From NCBI GenBank assembly GCA_019084025.1, contig JAHRBI010000001.1:456663-520662 (forward strand): a stretch of DNA of 64,000 nucleotides. Reading direction: 5' to 3'. Positions 46,891 to 56,189 of the stretch are shown here, in pieces; position 1 is the stretch's first letter; the number at the start of each line of letters is the position of its first letter. The translations under genes were made by a program, and so were the position numbers. The notes under the pieces are model-generated. The model saw only the letters and a program-made list of their open reading frames with translations, was not told the origin of the DNA and made no database searches. Source of the DNA: Burkholderiaceae bacterium DAT-1. Lineage in GTDB: Bacteria > Pseudomonadota > Gammaproteobacteria > Burkholderiales > Chitinimonadaceae.

Positions 46891-48876
46891 ATGCAGATGG
46901 CTACGCCCAATTCCGCCCAGTACGATGAAAGCTCGGTCAAGGTCCTGAAAGGACTGGAGCCCGTCAAGCATCGCCCGGGGATGTACACCCGCACCGAAAA
47001 TCCCCTGCATATCATTCAGGAAGTGATCGACAATGCGGCGGATGAGGCACTGGGTGGCTTTGCGAAAACCATCGATGTCACGATCTATGCCGACGGCTCG
47101 GTGATGGTGGCCGATGATGGGCGCGGGATTCCGGTCGGGATTCACCCGGAAATGGGTGTACCCACGGTTGAAGTGGTGTTCACCCAGCTTCATGCGGGCG
47201 GTAAATTCAATAAAAAAGACGGCGGCGCTTACTCCTTCTCGGGCGGCTTGCATGGTGTCGGCGTCAGCGTGACCAATGCCTTGTCCACTCGCATGGAAGT
47301 GCGCGTAAAACGCGATGGCCAGGAGCACGCGCTAGCCTTCGGTGACGGTTTTGTGATTGAACCGCTGGCCGTGGTCAAGGATGTGGGCAAGAAGAACACC
47401 GGCACCAGCGTACGCGCCTGGCCAGACCCAAAATATTTCGATTCGGCCAATATTCCATTTGGCGAGCTCTCGCATATCCTGCGCTCCAAGGCTGTGCTGC
47501 TGCCCGGCATAACGGTCAACCTGCACGTTGAAAAACGCGATGGCAGCCTTGAAACCACGGCTTGGTGCTATCCGGATGGACTGGCCGGCTACCTCTCGGA
47601 GCAACTGGCTGATCAAGAACTTGCGGTCCCCCTGTTCAAAGGCGAACGCTTTATCGCAGAAGCTAACGACAGCTTCTCGGTGGGCGAAGGTGCGGCCTGG
47701 GTGATCACCTGGACAGAAGAAGGTGGCATTGCCCGTGAAAGCTATGTGAACCTGATTCCTACACCGTCGGGTGGTACGCATGAAACTGGACTGCGCGATG
47801 GTGTTTTCAATGCGGTGAAGAGCTTTATCGAGCTGCACAACCTCATGCCCAAGGGCGTGAAGCTGCTGCCTGAAGATTTGTTTGCGCGCGCATCGTTTGT
47901 ACTGAGTGCCAAGGTGCTTGACCCGCAATTCCAAGGTCAGACCAAGGAGCGCCTGTCCAGTCGCGATGCGGTGCGTCTGGTGTCCGGACAAGTGCGTGAT
48001 CCCTTCGAGTTGTGGCTCAATGAACATCTGGACTACGGCAAGAAACTGGCCGAGCTGACCATTCGTCAGGCACAGAGCCGCCTGCGTGCAGCCAAAACCG
48101 TGGTCAAGAAAAAATCCAGCGGCGTAGCCGTGCTGCCCGGCAAGCTGACCGACTGCCTGAGCGATGACATTGGCCGCCGCGAGCTATTTCTGGTGGAGGG
48201 CGATTCGGCTGGCGGCTCCGCCAAACAGGGTCGCGATAAGGATTTCCAGGCCATCCTGCCCCTGCGCGGCAAGGTACTGAACAGCTGGGAAGTCGCCAAA
48301 GAAGAGTTGTTCGGGAATAACGAAATTCATGACATCGCTGTAGCCATCGGGGTCGACCCGCATACCTCCGACCAGACGGTTGATCTGGCCGGCCTGCGCT
48401 ACGGCAAGATCCTGATCATGAGCGATGCTGACGTCGATGGCTCGCATATTCAAGTGTTGCTGTTGACCCTATTCTGCCGCCATTTCCCGCAGTTAGTGCT
48501 GAACGGACATATCTACATCGCCCGACCGCCACTATTCCGTATTGATGTGGCCGGTAGTGGCAAGCAAAAGCCGCCGCGTAAATTCTACGCACTGGATGAT
48601 GGCGAGCTGGAAGCCATTCTGGATAAGCTGCGCATGGAAAAGGTGCGCGAATCGTCGTGGAGCATCAGCCGCTTCAAGGGTCTGGGCGAAATGAACGCGG
48701 AACAGCTCTTTGACACCACCATGAACCCGGATACCCGCCGGACCCTGCGTGTAGAACTGGAAGCCTCAGACCCTGACACCAAGCGCATCATGACCATGCT
48801 GATGGGCAAAGGCGAGGCCAGCTCACGTCGAGCCTGGCTGGAAGAGAAGGGAAATCTGGCCGAAGTGGATATTTGA
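46891..48876 (+). CDS. parE: ParE, DNA topoisomerase IV subunit B
   Basis: ATPase subunit of topoisomerase IV, needed for decatenation of daughter chromosomes. GHKL ATPase motifs are DNAADEALGG, DDGRGIPVG, and GGLHGVGVSVTNALS. The Toprim domain follows with LVEGDSAGGSAKQGRDKDFQAILPLRGKVLN and IMSDADVDGSHI. At 661 residues it is full length. It keeps the ParE-type KVLKGLEPVKHRPGMYT start. ATG 46897 (two codons in) is an alternative. ParC is not adjacent. Confidence 0.96.
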   Translation: MQMATPNSAQYDESSVKVLKGLEPVKHRPGMYTRTENPLHIIQEVIDNAADEALGGFAKTIDVTIYADGSVMVADDGRGIPVGIHPEMGVPTVEVVFTQLHAGGKFNKKDGGAYSFSGGLHGVGVSVTNALSTRMEVRVKRDGQEHALAFGDGFVIEPLAVVKDVGKKNTGTSVRAWPDPKYFDSANIPFGELSHILRSKAVLLPGITVNLHVEKRDGSLETTAWCYPDGLAGYLSEQLADQELAVPLFKGERFIAEANDSFSVGEGAAWVITWTEEGGIARESYVNLIPTPSGGTHETGLRDGVFNAVKSFIELHNLMPKGVKLLPEDLFARASFVLSAKVLDPQFQGQTKERLSSRDAVRLVSGQVRDPFELWLNEHLDYGKKLAELTIRQAQSRLRAAKTVVKKKSSGVAVLPGKLTDCLSDDIGRRELFLVEGDSAGGSAKQGRDKDFQAILPLRGKVLNSWEVAKEELFGNNEIHDIAVAIGVDPHTSDQTVDLAGLRYGKILIMSDADVDGSHIQVLLLTLFCRHFPQLVLNGHIYIARPPLFRIDVAGSGKQKPPRKFYALDDGELEAILDKLRMEKVRESSWSISRFKGLGEMNAEQLFDTTMNPDTRRTLRVELEASDPDTKRIMTMLMGKGEASSRRAWLEEKGNLAEVDI

Positions 48877-49064
48877 GCAAACTGTCCGGAGGAACTGTAC
48901 TGTTGCGACACAGTAACAGCACAAATGTAAATAAAAAATTACAATTGGTGCATTTTGTACACGATGTTAATGTATCCCCTTACAAAGATCGCTTTTGATA
49001 TATCTTTGCATATCAAGCGTGAACCTGTTCACGTTGATGCTTATCAAGAATAAGGAGATTTCCA

Positions 49065-49313
49065 TTGCAACTCATTAAATTGTTTAGCTGTGTCGGCGCC
49101 TTCTGCATGCTGGCCGCGTGCGCAAGCACTCAGAATCAACAAGTCGCCAGCAACGATGGTGACGAAATGGTAGAAATTACCGGCAGTCATATCAAACGTC
49201 GTGCAAACGATGCTCGCCATGTAAATGTGACAACAGCTGATCCAGAGGAATTGCGTCGTCAGGCTGAAATGCCAAAGGCCGGCTTCGAGACATTGGGAAG
49301 AAATGGCATTTAA
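49065..49313 (+). CDS. Small lipoprotein A (82 aa)
   Basis: An 82-residue lipoprotein starting at TTG 49065 behind AAGGAG. The leader LFSCVGAFCMLAA-C gives a lipobox LAAC with lipidated Cys19. The mature part, about 64 residues, has VEITGSHIKRR, which resembles the plug-start motif of TonB-dependent receptors. It has a tandem paralogue of the same length at 49582, and both have their own terminator with the same stem. Function unknown. Confidence 0.75.
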   Translation: MQLIKLFSCVGAFCMLAACASTQNQQVASNDGDEMVEITGSHIKRRANDARHVNVTTADPEELRRQAEMPKAGFETLGRNGI

Positions 49314-49349
49314 TTTATTCACTTAAATCCAGCATTGATGTTTACCATT

Positions 49350-49384
49350 GGGCGTACACCGATTTGTACGCCCTTTGTCTTTTA
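49350..49384 (+). terminator. Terminator after lipoprotein A
   Basis: GGGCGTACA and TGTACGCCC form a 9-bp stem with a 6-base loop and TTTGTCTTTT behind it. The same stem recurs after lipoprotein B. Confidence 0.88.
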
Positions 49385-49581
49385 TGGAATGACGGATTGA
49401 GCAGCTACGCAGTCCTGCACTGTTGCTTCGAAGTCACAACCGTTATGCATATATTGACCGGAACCCATTTAAATTAAACACAATGTTACAATTACTTATG
49501 GCATCGCTCGATTTAATCAAGAAAGGCATCGAGCTTTGTAATATGTGTAACCTAATGCAATCAAATACAAGGAGAATGACA

Positions 49582-49830
49582 TTGAACATGCCTAAACTAT
49601 TTATCTATGCAGGCGCCATTTGCATGCTTGCTGCATGTGCATCCACACAACATCAGCAGATGGCCAGTACTGATCGCGAAGAAACAGAAGAAGTCACGGG
49701 AAGTCACTTTAAGCGGAGAGTCTCGGACATGCGAAATACCAACGTCAGTCGCGCAGATGCTGAGGAATTCCGCAACCAGGCAGAACTCAATCCACCGTAT
49801 GCAAAAACAGTTGGCACGCCGGGTCAATAA
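49582..49830 (+). CDS. Small lipoprotein B (82 aa), paralogue of A
   Basis: Also 82 residues, starting at TTG 49582 behind AAGGAG; an open frame runs further upstream to 49423 without a ribosome site. The leader LFIYAGAICMLAA-C is close to copy A, and EEVTGSHFKRR with a downstream ADAEEFRNQAE matches its VEITGSHIKRR and EELRRQAE. Tandem duplication is clear. The product probably sits in the outer membrane or periplasm. Confidence 0.75.
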   Translation: MNMPKLFIYAGAICMLAACASTQHQQMASTDREETEEVTGSHFKRRVSDMRNTNVSRADAEEFRNQAELNPPYAKTVGTPGQ

Positions 49831-49901
49831 ACTCAACATCGCTTTATAGAAAAAGGTATTTGGACATACCCAAACACTAGGCTGAATTAAGTATTTATCG
49901 A

Positions 49902-49929
49902 GGGCGTACATATTTATGTACGCCCTTTT
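49902..49929 (+). terminator. Terminator after lipoprotein B
   Basis: GGGCGTACATA and TATGTACGCCC pair in an 11-bp stem with T-run, a longer relative of the terminator after lipoprotein A. Confidence 0.85.
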
Positions 49930-50064
49930 CAAAATCATTTCCCGTCACACTACAATCAATACCAATCTCTGCCATGCATCTCACGCAAAATGCAGTGCCA
50001 ATGCCAGCAATATCACAGTCGGTTGAATTACTGTCGGCATTTATTTTCCCCTTTTAACTACCGC

Positions 50065-52467
50065 TCAAGCCTTGAGCGCCTCAACAATCCGTACATTTGC
50101 TGCACGATAGGCGTGACGCAAGCTGGCAAACAAGGTAATGAGTACGCAGATCGCCATCGAAACGCCCCAAGGCAGCAAGCCAGGCTCGACCGCCACAGAG
50201 AAGCGAGCCAGATAGTGATACTCACCCAGCCAGGCAACGGGCACCCCCACCAGCAATCCAAGTCCCAGCAACATCACCGGCTCTCGCAGGAAAAAGGCGA
50301 GCAGTCTGGGTGAAGATGCGCCATGCAGTTTGCGCAGCACCAGTTGTCGATAATGACGCTCTGCGTTGTGCCCCGCCAGGGCATAGAGACCGCCAATGCC
50401 CAACAAGCATGCGACCCATGATGAAGCCAGCAGCAACTTCCCCAGCACAAAGTCATGCTGATACGCTTCACGATAGAGCTGATCAGCATCGTTATATTGC
50501 AGAAGATCATCGGGGAAGTAGCTGCGCCACAGATCAGCCACTTGCAGATCGCCAGACCAGTTGTCCGGACTCACCCGAATGATGAGCCCCTGTAGCCAGA
50601 AAGTACTTTGTACGTACATGACTGGCCCGGTCTGATCGCTCACTCTGGCGCTGCTATGACGCACATCTTTGACCACGCCAACCACGCGACACCCCTCTCC
50701 ACCATCCGAGCGCAAGAACTGCCCAAGCGCATGCTGCAGATCAGTCAATCCGAATGCTTTTGCGGCAGACTCACTGAGTACGCATTCATCGCTTTGATCA
50801 ACTGGACTATCTTCAACAAAAGTCCGCCCCGCTAAGGGAGACAGATGCAACAGAGAGAAAAAGTGCTTATCCACTGTTTCTTCCCGCAGATTGATCCCAG
50901 CGGGCTGTCCAGCCAGCCGGTAGTCCCCCGTGTTCCGGACACCGCCCGCATTGCCGGGAAGATTTTGCGCAAGCGCCACCTGAGTCACGCCCTCAATCCG
51001 CGCAACCGCGGCTGCAAATGCTTGCTTGCGAGCAAGCAGTGTAGCCGGATCAACGGTGCGGTTTTCCGCAAACATCAACCACTTCAGGCCGCGCTTATCG
51101 TAGCCAATATCCAGTTGATGCAAGTGCTCCATTTGCAAATACACGACGCTACCAATACACACGATGCTCATGGTGGTTGCCAGCTGCACCACAGTCAGCA
51201 AGCGTCGGAACCAACGCCCCGGCAAAGTCTCCTGATGATCTCGTCCGGCCAGCGCCTCGCCTGGTTGAATACGTCCAGCGGTTCGCCATGACCACAGACT
51301 TGCACACACACCGACCATGATGGCCAGCAATAGCAGCGCCAGCACATTCTGGAGATCGAGTATATTGCCTTCGCGCATGCCAATCATGTGGGCAAACGAT
51401 GCGGACAGCAGCCACGCAAGAAACACGCCGCCTATCCACGCCACCCATGCCGTCATCACGGACTCAGCCATGAATTGCATACGCACGCGCCCCACACTAG
51501 CGCCCAATACCTTGCGCATTGCAAGCTCACGTGTCCGGCGTACCGTACGCAGGGTGGTCAGATTCACGTAATTGATAAAGGCCAGCAACAGCACTGCGAT
51601 GCCCACCAGCGCCAAGCCACCAGCCCGCTCAAGTATGTCTCTGCTGAATGCGCCATCTAATAGCATGCGCTCGAATGGAATCAGCCGAAAGCGCGCAATA
51701 TGCCCATTGACGCGTTCCTCTGGTTTCATCCATTGCGCCCAGGGCGAGTCATCCATCACCGCTACTAATTGGCTTGCAATCCCTGACACATCCGCACCGG
51801 GCTGCAAAGAGGCGAATAAGCTGCCGTGGAAGTGGCCCCAGGCATTGATGGCAAAGCCTCGATTTGTCCATGCAGCGGATTCCGTACCGGCCAGCACATC
51901 AAAGTCAAAATGCTCGTAACCCGCCAAATCAGGCAAGATTGCCACCACGCGCAAGGGCTTACCTGCAACCGACAGACTCTTGCCAAGTGCATCTGCATGA
52001 CCAAACAGCTCCACTGCAAGTGCCCGGCGAATTGCCACGGCATCGGGCTGCACCAGGGCTGCTGCCACATCACCTTGTAGCACCCGAAGTCCCGTCATAG
52101 CCGGAAAGTCAGGGTCGACAAAGGCAAAGTTGCGGCGCAGTACGGTCTGCCCCACACGCAGTGATTGATCGTAGGGATAGTAGCGAGACAACGCGGCTAT
52201 ACCGGATAGATTGCCCAATTTGGGTTTCACCGGCACGGGTACATATCCTACCCAGTCCCCCTCCCGTCCCTGATTGCTGACGGACAACTCCACACGCATC
52301 AAATTGGATTCGGCAGGAACCGACTCAATTCTCAGGCTGTTGCGAATAAACGCACCCAGCAGCAAAACAGTAGCCATCGCAACAGCCAGTCCGCCCAGCA
52401 CCACGAGCGCATATACCTTGTCGGCAATCAATAGACGACAGGCAACTCGAAAATCTTTCCAGTTCAT
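50065..52467 (-). CDS. ABC transporter permease, MacB/FtsX family (800 aa)
   Basis: Large permease with two FtsX-like halves, each with a periplasmic MacB-type domain. It starts MNWKDFRVACRLLIADKVYALVVLGGLAVAMATV and shows FINYVNLTTLRTVRRTRELAMRKVLGAS and a second block RHYRQLVLRKLHGAS near the C-terminus, the FtsX core. I chose ATG 52467; the open frame goes 13 codons further. It is the last gene of a minus-strand efflux operon with ATPase and adaptor. No TolC-type gene is in the window. Substrate unknown; the family exports peptides, toxins or lipids. Confidence 0.9.
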   Translation of the reverse strand: MNWKDFRVACRLLIADKVYALVVLGGLAVAMATVLLLGAFIRNSLRIESVPAESNLMRVELSVSNQGREGDWVGYVPVPVKPKLGNLSGIAALSRYYPYDQSLRVGQTVLRRNFAFVDPDFPAMTGLRVLQGDVAAALVQPDAVAIRRALAVELFGHADALGKSLSVAGKPLRVVAILPDLAGYEHFDFDVLAGTESAAWTNRGFAINAWGHFHGSLFASLQPGADVSGIASQLVAVMDDSPWAQWMKPEERVNGHIARFRLIPFERMLLDGAFSRDILERAGGLALVGIAVLLLAFINYVNLTTLRTVRRTRELAMRKVLGASVGRVRMQFMAESVMTAWVAWIGGVFLAWLLSASFAHMIGMREGNILDLQNVLALLLLAIMVGVCASLWSWRTAGRIQPGEALAGRDHQETLPGRWFRRLLTVVQLATTMSIVCIGSVVYLQMEHLHQLDIGYDKRGLKWLMFAENRTVDPATLLARKQAFAAAVARIEGVTQVALAQNLPGNAGGVRNTGDYRLAGQPAGINLREETVDKHFFSLLHLSPLAGRTFVEDSPVDQSDECVLSESAAKAFGLTDLQHALGQFLRSDGGEGCRVVGVVKDVRHSSARVSDQTGPVMYVQSTFWLQGLIIRVSPDNWSGDLQVADLWRSYFPDDLLQYNDADQLYREAYQHDFVLGKLLLASSWVACLLGIGGLYALAGHNAERHYRQLVLRKLHGASSPRLLAFFLREPVMLLGLGLLVGVPVAWLGEYHYLARFSVAVEPGLLPWGVSMAICVLITLFASLRHAYRAANVRIVEALKA

Positions 52468-52524
52468 CAGGCTTTCCCCGGTATCTTGTTTTGTGCAAGC
52501 GACCAATCGCTATGCCATGCAGAC

Positions 52525-53205
52525 TTACACGCGCTGAGCGGCATCCACCAATACGCGTCCATCCAGAAGTTGAATGGTGCGATTAGCCTGTGCGGCATGT
52601 GCGGGAGAGTGAGTCACCATGATCACCGTGGTGCCATCTTCATTAATCTGCCGCAACATCTTCATGACTTCGTCGCCATGAGCCGAGTCCAGATTGCCTG
52701 TGGGTTCATCGGCTAGTAACAGGCCGGGGCCTGCAACCAGGGCGCGTGCAATGGCGACGCGCTGCTGCTGACCACCGGATAGCTGCGATGGACGATGACG
52801 GGCACGATGCGAGACGCCGAGCTTATCCAGAGCGGCCTCGATACGCTGTTTGCGTTCTTTCACCGGCGTATCGGTATATTCCAGCGCCAGCTCTACGTTT
52901 TCGAATACGTTCAGCTCTTCAATCAGGTTAAAGCTCTGAAAAATAAAGCCAATGCGACCACGACGCAGCTGATTGAGTTTTGACTCACGCCAGCCTGCCA
53001 CATTGTGACCATCGAACCAGTACTCGCCACTTGACGGTACATCCAGCAGACCAAGGACGCTCAGCAGTGTGGATTTTCCGCAGCCGGAAGGCCCCGTGAT
53101 CGCGACGTATTCACCTGATGCAATGTCCAAATCAATGCCATTCAGGGCGCGGGTTTGCACTTCGCCAGCCAGATGCAGTTTGGTGACATTAACGAGTCTG
53201 AGCAT
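52525..53205 (-). CDS. ABC transporter ATPase, LolD/MacB family
   Basis: Nucleotide-binding subunit for the adjoining permease, 226 residues. Walker A ITGPSGCGKSTLL, signature LSGGQQQRVAIARAL, Walker B LLLADEPTGNLDS. Unlike MacB, ATPase and permease are on separate chains. Confidence 0.94.
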   Translation of the reverse strand: MLRLVNVTKLHLAGEVQTRALNGIDLDIASGEYVAITGPSGCGKSTLLSVLGLLDVPSSGEYWFDGHNVAGWRESKLNQLRRGRIGFIFQSFNLIEELNVFENVELALEYTDTPVKERKQRIEAALDKLGVSHRARHRPSQLSGGQQQRVAIARALVAGPGLLLADEPTGNLDSAHGDEVMKMLRQINEDGTTVIMVTHSPAHAAQANRTIQLLDGRVLVDAAQRV

Positions 53206-53289
53206 GTTGGTTTCCTCCTGTTGTATTTGATATGGTGCGACGCGCAGCTAAGCAGAATGGGCTAAAAATCATGGTATCCGTCCGAATGG

Positions 53290-54576
53290 TTAATGCCCGA
53301 TATCAAGGGCATGTGCCTTAGCAAACGTGGCATATGTCGATACCACCACCCGCTCTCCCGGATTGAGCCCGGACAATACTTCGATCTGGCTACTGGAACG
53401 ACGCCCCGTCCTGATGGCACGCCGTTCTGCATGCTTGCCCTGAGCATCCGCCACAAACACCCATGCCCCACCCGTATCGTTAATGAAGGCATCGTAGGGT
53501 AGCAGTAAGGCAGGCTTCGGATCGCCCAGCGTCAAGCGTGCATCGACACTCTGACCGGGGCGCATGCCCTTGGGTTGTGCGCCGTCAAAGGCCAGCTCAA
53601 CCTGAAAGCGCCCATCCTTGACCTGAGGAAAGGCGCGTACGACATTGACGGAATAGCTTTGGCCATCCACCGATACCGCACCCTTCTGCCCCGCATGGAC
53701 GCGGCTCACATAGTATTCATCGACCGAGGCGGTCAGTTTGAAATTACTGGGATCATCAATACGTCCTACGCGAGTGGACATTTGCACCAGCATCCCGACC
53801 TGCAAAGAGAAATTGGTTAGCTGACCATGAATGGGCGCACGCACCGTCAATGCATCAATGGCGTTGGCGACCAGCTTGACGCCATCGGCCATACCGCCTA
53901 CCGCATCTTCCTGCTTTTTCAGGGCAGCATCACGCAATGGCTGTTCGCGGGCATAGCTCTGCTCCAGTGCATCCAGCTGCTGCTCCAACCCTTTGACCGC
54001 ATCTTGCGATGATTCCAGCGCCATGGCCGAAATAAAGCCCTGGCGAGATAGGTCCTCGTTACGCTTATTGTGACGTTTCGCCATATCGAGCTGTCGCTGC
54101 AGGTCGCGGCGTTGTGCCCGATAGCTGAGATCCCCCTGCGCTGCTGATTGCTGGGCATTCGACAGCATGCCGTAAGCCTGCGTCAGCTGATAGCGCGCCA
54201 TGAGCAAGTTTTGCTGGAGATTAGGATTAGACAGGCGATAGAGTGGCTGTCCCTGTTTAACCATGGTGCCGTCTTTTACCAGTACCTGTTCGACGCGGCC
54301 GCCTTCAACCGAGTCCAATACCACGCTATTGGCGGGCTCCAGATTACCACGCACGATGATGTCGTCGTGAAACACCCCGCGAGTCACGGAGGCAATATGC
54401 AGATCCGCACCCGACACCACCAACCCGTGCGGCATTGCCTGCCAGCCAGCCCACGCCAATCCGGATAACACCGTAGCAGCAATACCAAGCTTGATATATA
54501 GCGGCTTACGATTGCGCTTAATCACTTCATCCATGCCCGCACCGCTTACGGGCAGATTGTGATCAGCATGACTCAT
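53290..54576 (-). CDS. Periplasmic adaptor protein (MacA/HlyD family)
   Basis: Membrane fusion protein linking the ABC pump to an outer-membrane channel, 428 residues. It has an N-terminal helix (LGIAATVLSGLAWAGWQAM), a lipoyl-like segment DIIVRGNLEPANSVVL with KDGTMVKQGQPLYRL, a long coiled hairpin (about 140-240) and a C-terminal barrel (LNPGERVVVS). ATG 54576 has GGAGGG 5 bases upstream and is preferred over 54594. It is the first gene of the efflux operon, under the sigma-54 promoter at 54620-54635. Confidence 0.92.
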   Translation of the reverse strand: MSHADHNLPVSGAGMDEVIKRNRKPLYIKLGIAATVLSGLAWAGWQAMPHGLVVSGADLHIASVTRGVFHDDIIVRGNLEPANSVVLDSVEGGRVEQVLVKDGTMVKQGQPLYRLSNPNLQQNLLMARYQLTQAYGMLSNAQQSAAQGDLSYRAQRRDLQRQLDMAKRHNKRNEDLSRQGFISAMALESSQDAVKGLEQQLDALEQSYAREQPLRDAALKKQEDAVGGMADGVKLVANAIDALTVRAPIHGQLTNFSLQVGMLVQMSTRVGRIDDPSNFKLTASVDEYYVSRVHAGQKGAVSVDGQSYSVNVVRAFPQVKDGRFQVELAFDGAQPKGMRPGQSVDARLTLGDPKPALLLPYDAFINDTGGAWVFVADAQGKHAERRAIRTGRRSSSQIEVLSGLNPGERVVVSTYATFAKAHALDIGH

Positions 54577-54619
54577 GGACACTCCCTCCTGCATTGATAA
54601 CGTTTCATTTCAAGTTATC

Positions 54620-54635
54620 TGCAAGCTGCGTGCCA
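54620..54635 (-). promoter_or_regulatory. Sigma-54 promoter of the efflux operon
   Basis: On the minus strand the sequence is TGGCAC-GCAGC-TTGCA, a perfect -24/-12 consensus with the correct 5-base spacer. It lies 43 bp upstream of the adaptor start. It needs an activator; the NtrC-type regulator at 56190 is the nearest. Confidence 0.85.
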
Positions 54636-54697
54636 GCTTCATCTACCCATCAATATCAGTAACTTACAAAACATGACTCATACGTAAAGGCTGCGAG

Positions 54698-54737
54698 TGT
54701 CCGGGATCGGACAGCGAACAGTGTCCGGAACCGGACA
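54698..54737. promoter_or_regulatory. Two TGTCCG palindromes, activator-binding sites
   Basis: TGTCCGGGATCGGACA (54698-54713) and TGTCCGGAACCGGACA (54722-54737) are 16-base palindromes with centres 24 bp apart, about 60-100 bp upstream of the sigma-54 promoter. Position and symmetry suit the Fis-type helix-turn-helix of a sigma-54 activator. They also lie just beyond the stop of the GGDEF gene. Confidence 0.75.
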
Positions 54738-54752
54738 CTGTGGTCAGTCACC

Positions 54753-56051
54753 CTATTCGGCGACGATCTGATTGCGGCCGTTTTGCTTGGCCAGATACAG
54801 CATTTCATCGGCACGGCGGAAAAGCTCGGTTTCGCTGCGCAAGGCCGGGTACGCCGCTGCCCCCCCAGAAAAGGTAAAGCCGCGCCAGTCTTCCTCTTCC
54901 ACCTCAAACAGCACCCCGGCAAACGCCAGGCGCATGCGCTCAAGTCGCAAATAGGCCGCTTCAAGATTGCAGTCCATCAGCAACATGACGAATTCTTCAC
55001 CGCCAAAACGGCTCAGTAAATCATCCTGTTTCATGTGAACCTGCAACAAGACCGCCAGACGCTTGATCACGATGTCGCCAAAGTGATGCCCCCACGTGTC
55101 ATTGATATTCTTGAACTTGTCGATATCGATCACGGCCATGGCCATATGCCGATCGGAGCCGGCCTGAGACAGCACGCTACGAGCCTGCTTCTGGAAGCCC
55201 ACCTTATTCAGCAAGCCTGTCGCACGATCGCGACTGATCAGATTCCGGTTGATACTGATTTTATCCAGGCGATGGATCAATTGCCGGGTAGCCAGCGATG
55301 GATCTTGCGCTAACAAGACAGTATCCATGCCCCCTTTAATGGCGCGCGCCAGCAAAGATTCATCATGACGGTGCTGCAAAAGCACCATCTCCAGACTCGG
55401 ATCGGTTTCCAGATTGCGATTGATGACAGCTGGCAGAATCTCTAGCTGACTAAACAGACGATCATCAATCACCACCATTTCCGGCGGGTGTTCACGCACG
55501 TAGCGGTGCAAGGTGTGGGGATCGTCATGATGTACCCAGTGAATCCCCTTGCGGGTCAGCATGGCCACATCAAGCAGACCGCAATCGCCCAGATACACCA
55601 TTTGATCGGTACTGTGAATCTGATGATCAAATAGCAGGCTAAACAGTTTGTCTATCAGTACATCGTTGGCAATGGGCTTTTCCGCATAGGCCAGACAATT
55701 GGTTTCGACCAGCATGCGCTGTAACAGGAAGCGCTCACTTTGCCGACGTGTCTGCAGGTACACATACTGGTGGATTTGCGGAAGTTGCCGCAGCAGATCG
55801 CCCAAAAAAGGCGTGCGATTATTACTGGCCTGCAGGTTGTAAAGCACATCCAGATCGACCACAAACAGATCTGCCGATCCTGCCTCTTCGGACGCCATTA
55901 AGAAGTCGGCAATCTGATCAAAAAACAGAATGTCGAAATCATAACGATGGGCGTACATAAGCAACGCTTCACGATTATCGTGAATGAAGTATTGCTGCGC
56001 CAGAAAATGCACGCTCCGTGAGAACGGTTGACTCTCTCCGACCTGACTCAT
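54753..56051 (-). CDS. GGDEF-domain protein (diguanylate cyclase)
   Basis: Makes cyclic di-GMP. The C-terminal third is a GGDEF domain with RFGGEEFVML, an active-site form, and IDIDKFKNINDTWGHHFGD. The residue at the inhibitory I-site is KQDD where RxxD is usual, so product inhibition may be absent. The N-terminal 290 residues form two regions that resemble degraded receiver folds (ADLFVVDLDVLYNL; VVIDDRLFSQLEI). No membrane helix is seen. I chose ATG 56051; ATG 56069 is possible but has its purine run directly adjoining. Confidence 0.85.
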   Translation of the reverse strand: MSQVGESQPFSRSVHFLAQQYFIHDNREALLMYAHRYDFDILFFDQIADFLMASEEAGSADLFVVDLDVLYNLQASNNRTPFLGDLLRQLPQIHQYVYLQTRRQSERFLLQRMLVETNCLAYAEKPIANDVLIDKLFSLLFDHQIHSTDQMVYLGDCGLLDVAMLTRKGIHWVHHDDPHTLHRYVREHPPEMVVIDDRLFSQLEILPAVINRNLETDPSLEMVLLQHRHDESLLARAIKGGMDTVLLAQDPSLATRQLIHRLDKISINRNLISRDRATGLLNKVGFQKQARSVLSQAGSDRHMAMAVIDIDKFKNINDTWGHHFGDIVIKRLAVLLQVHMKQDDLLSRFGGEEFVMLLMDCNLEAAYLRLERMRLAFAGVLFEVEEEDWRGFTFSGGAAAYPALRSETELFRRADEMLYLAKQNGRNQIVAE

Positions 56052-56189
56052 GACGATTTCCGTAATCATCCCTCCGCTTTATCTTGATAGACCAAGTTTG
56101 CACATTCCGTACAGGCAAAGGATCAACGTGTTGCGATAGCCAAAGTGCAACTGATACATTCCCGCCATTGATCACACCGTTGAATATGC

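Noticed and set aside
52468..52506. Longer start for the FtsX-type permease
   Set aside because: The added residues do not resemble a membrane-protein N-terminus, and the MNWKDF start fits the family.
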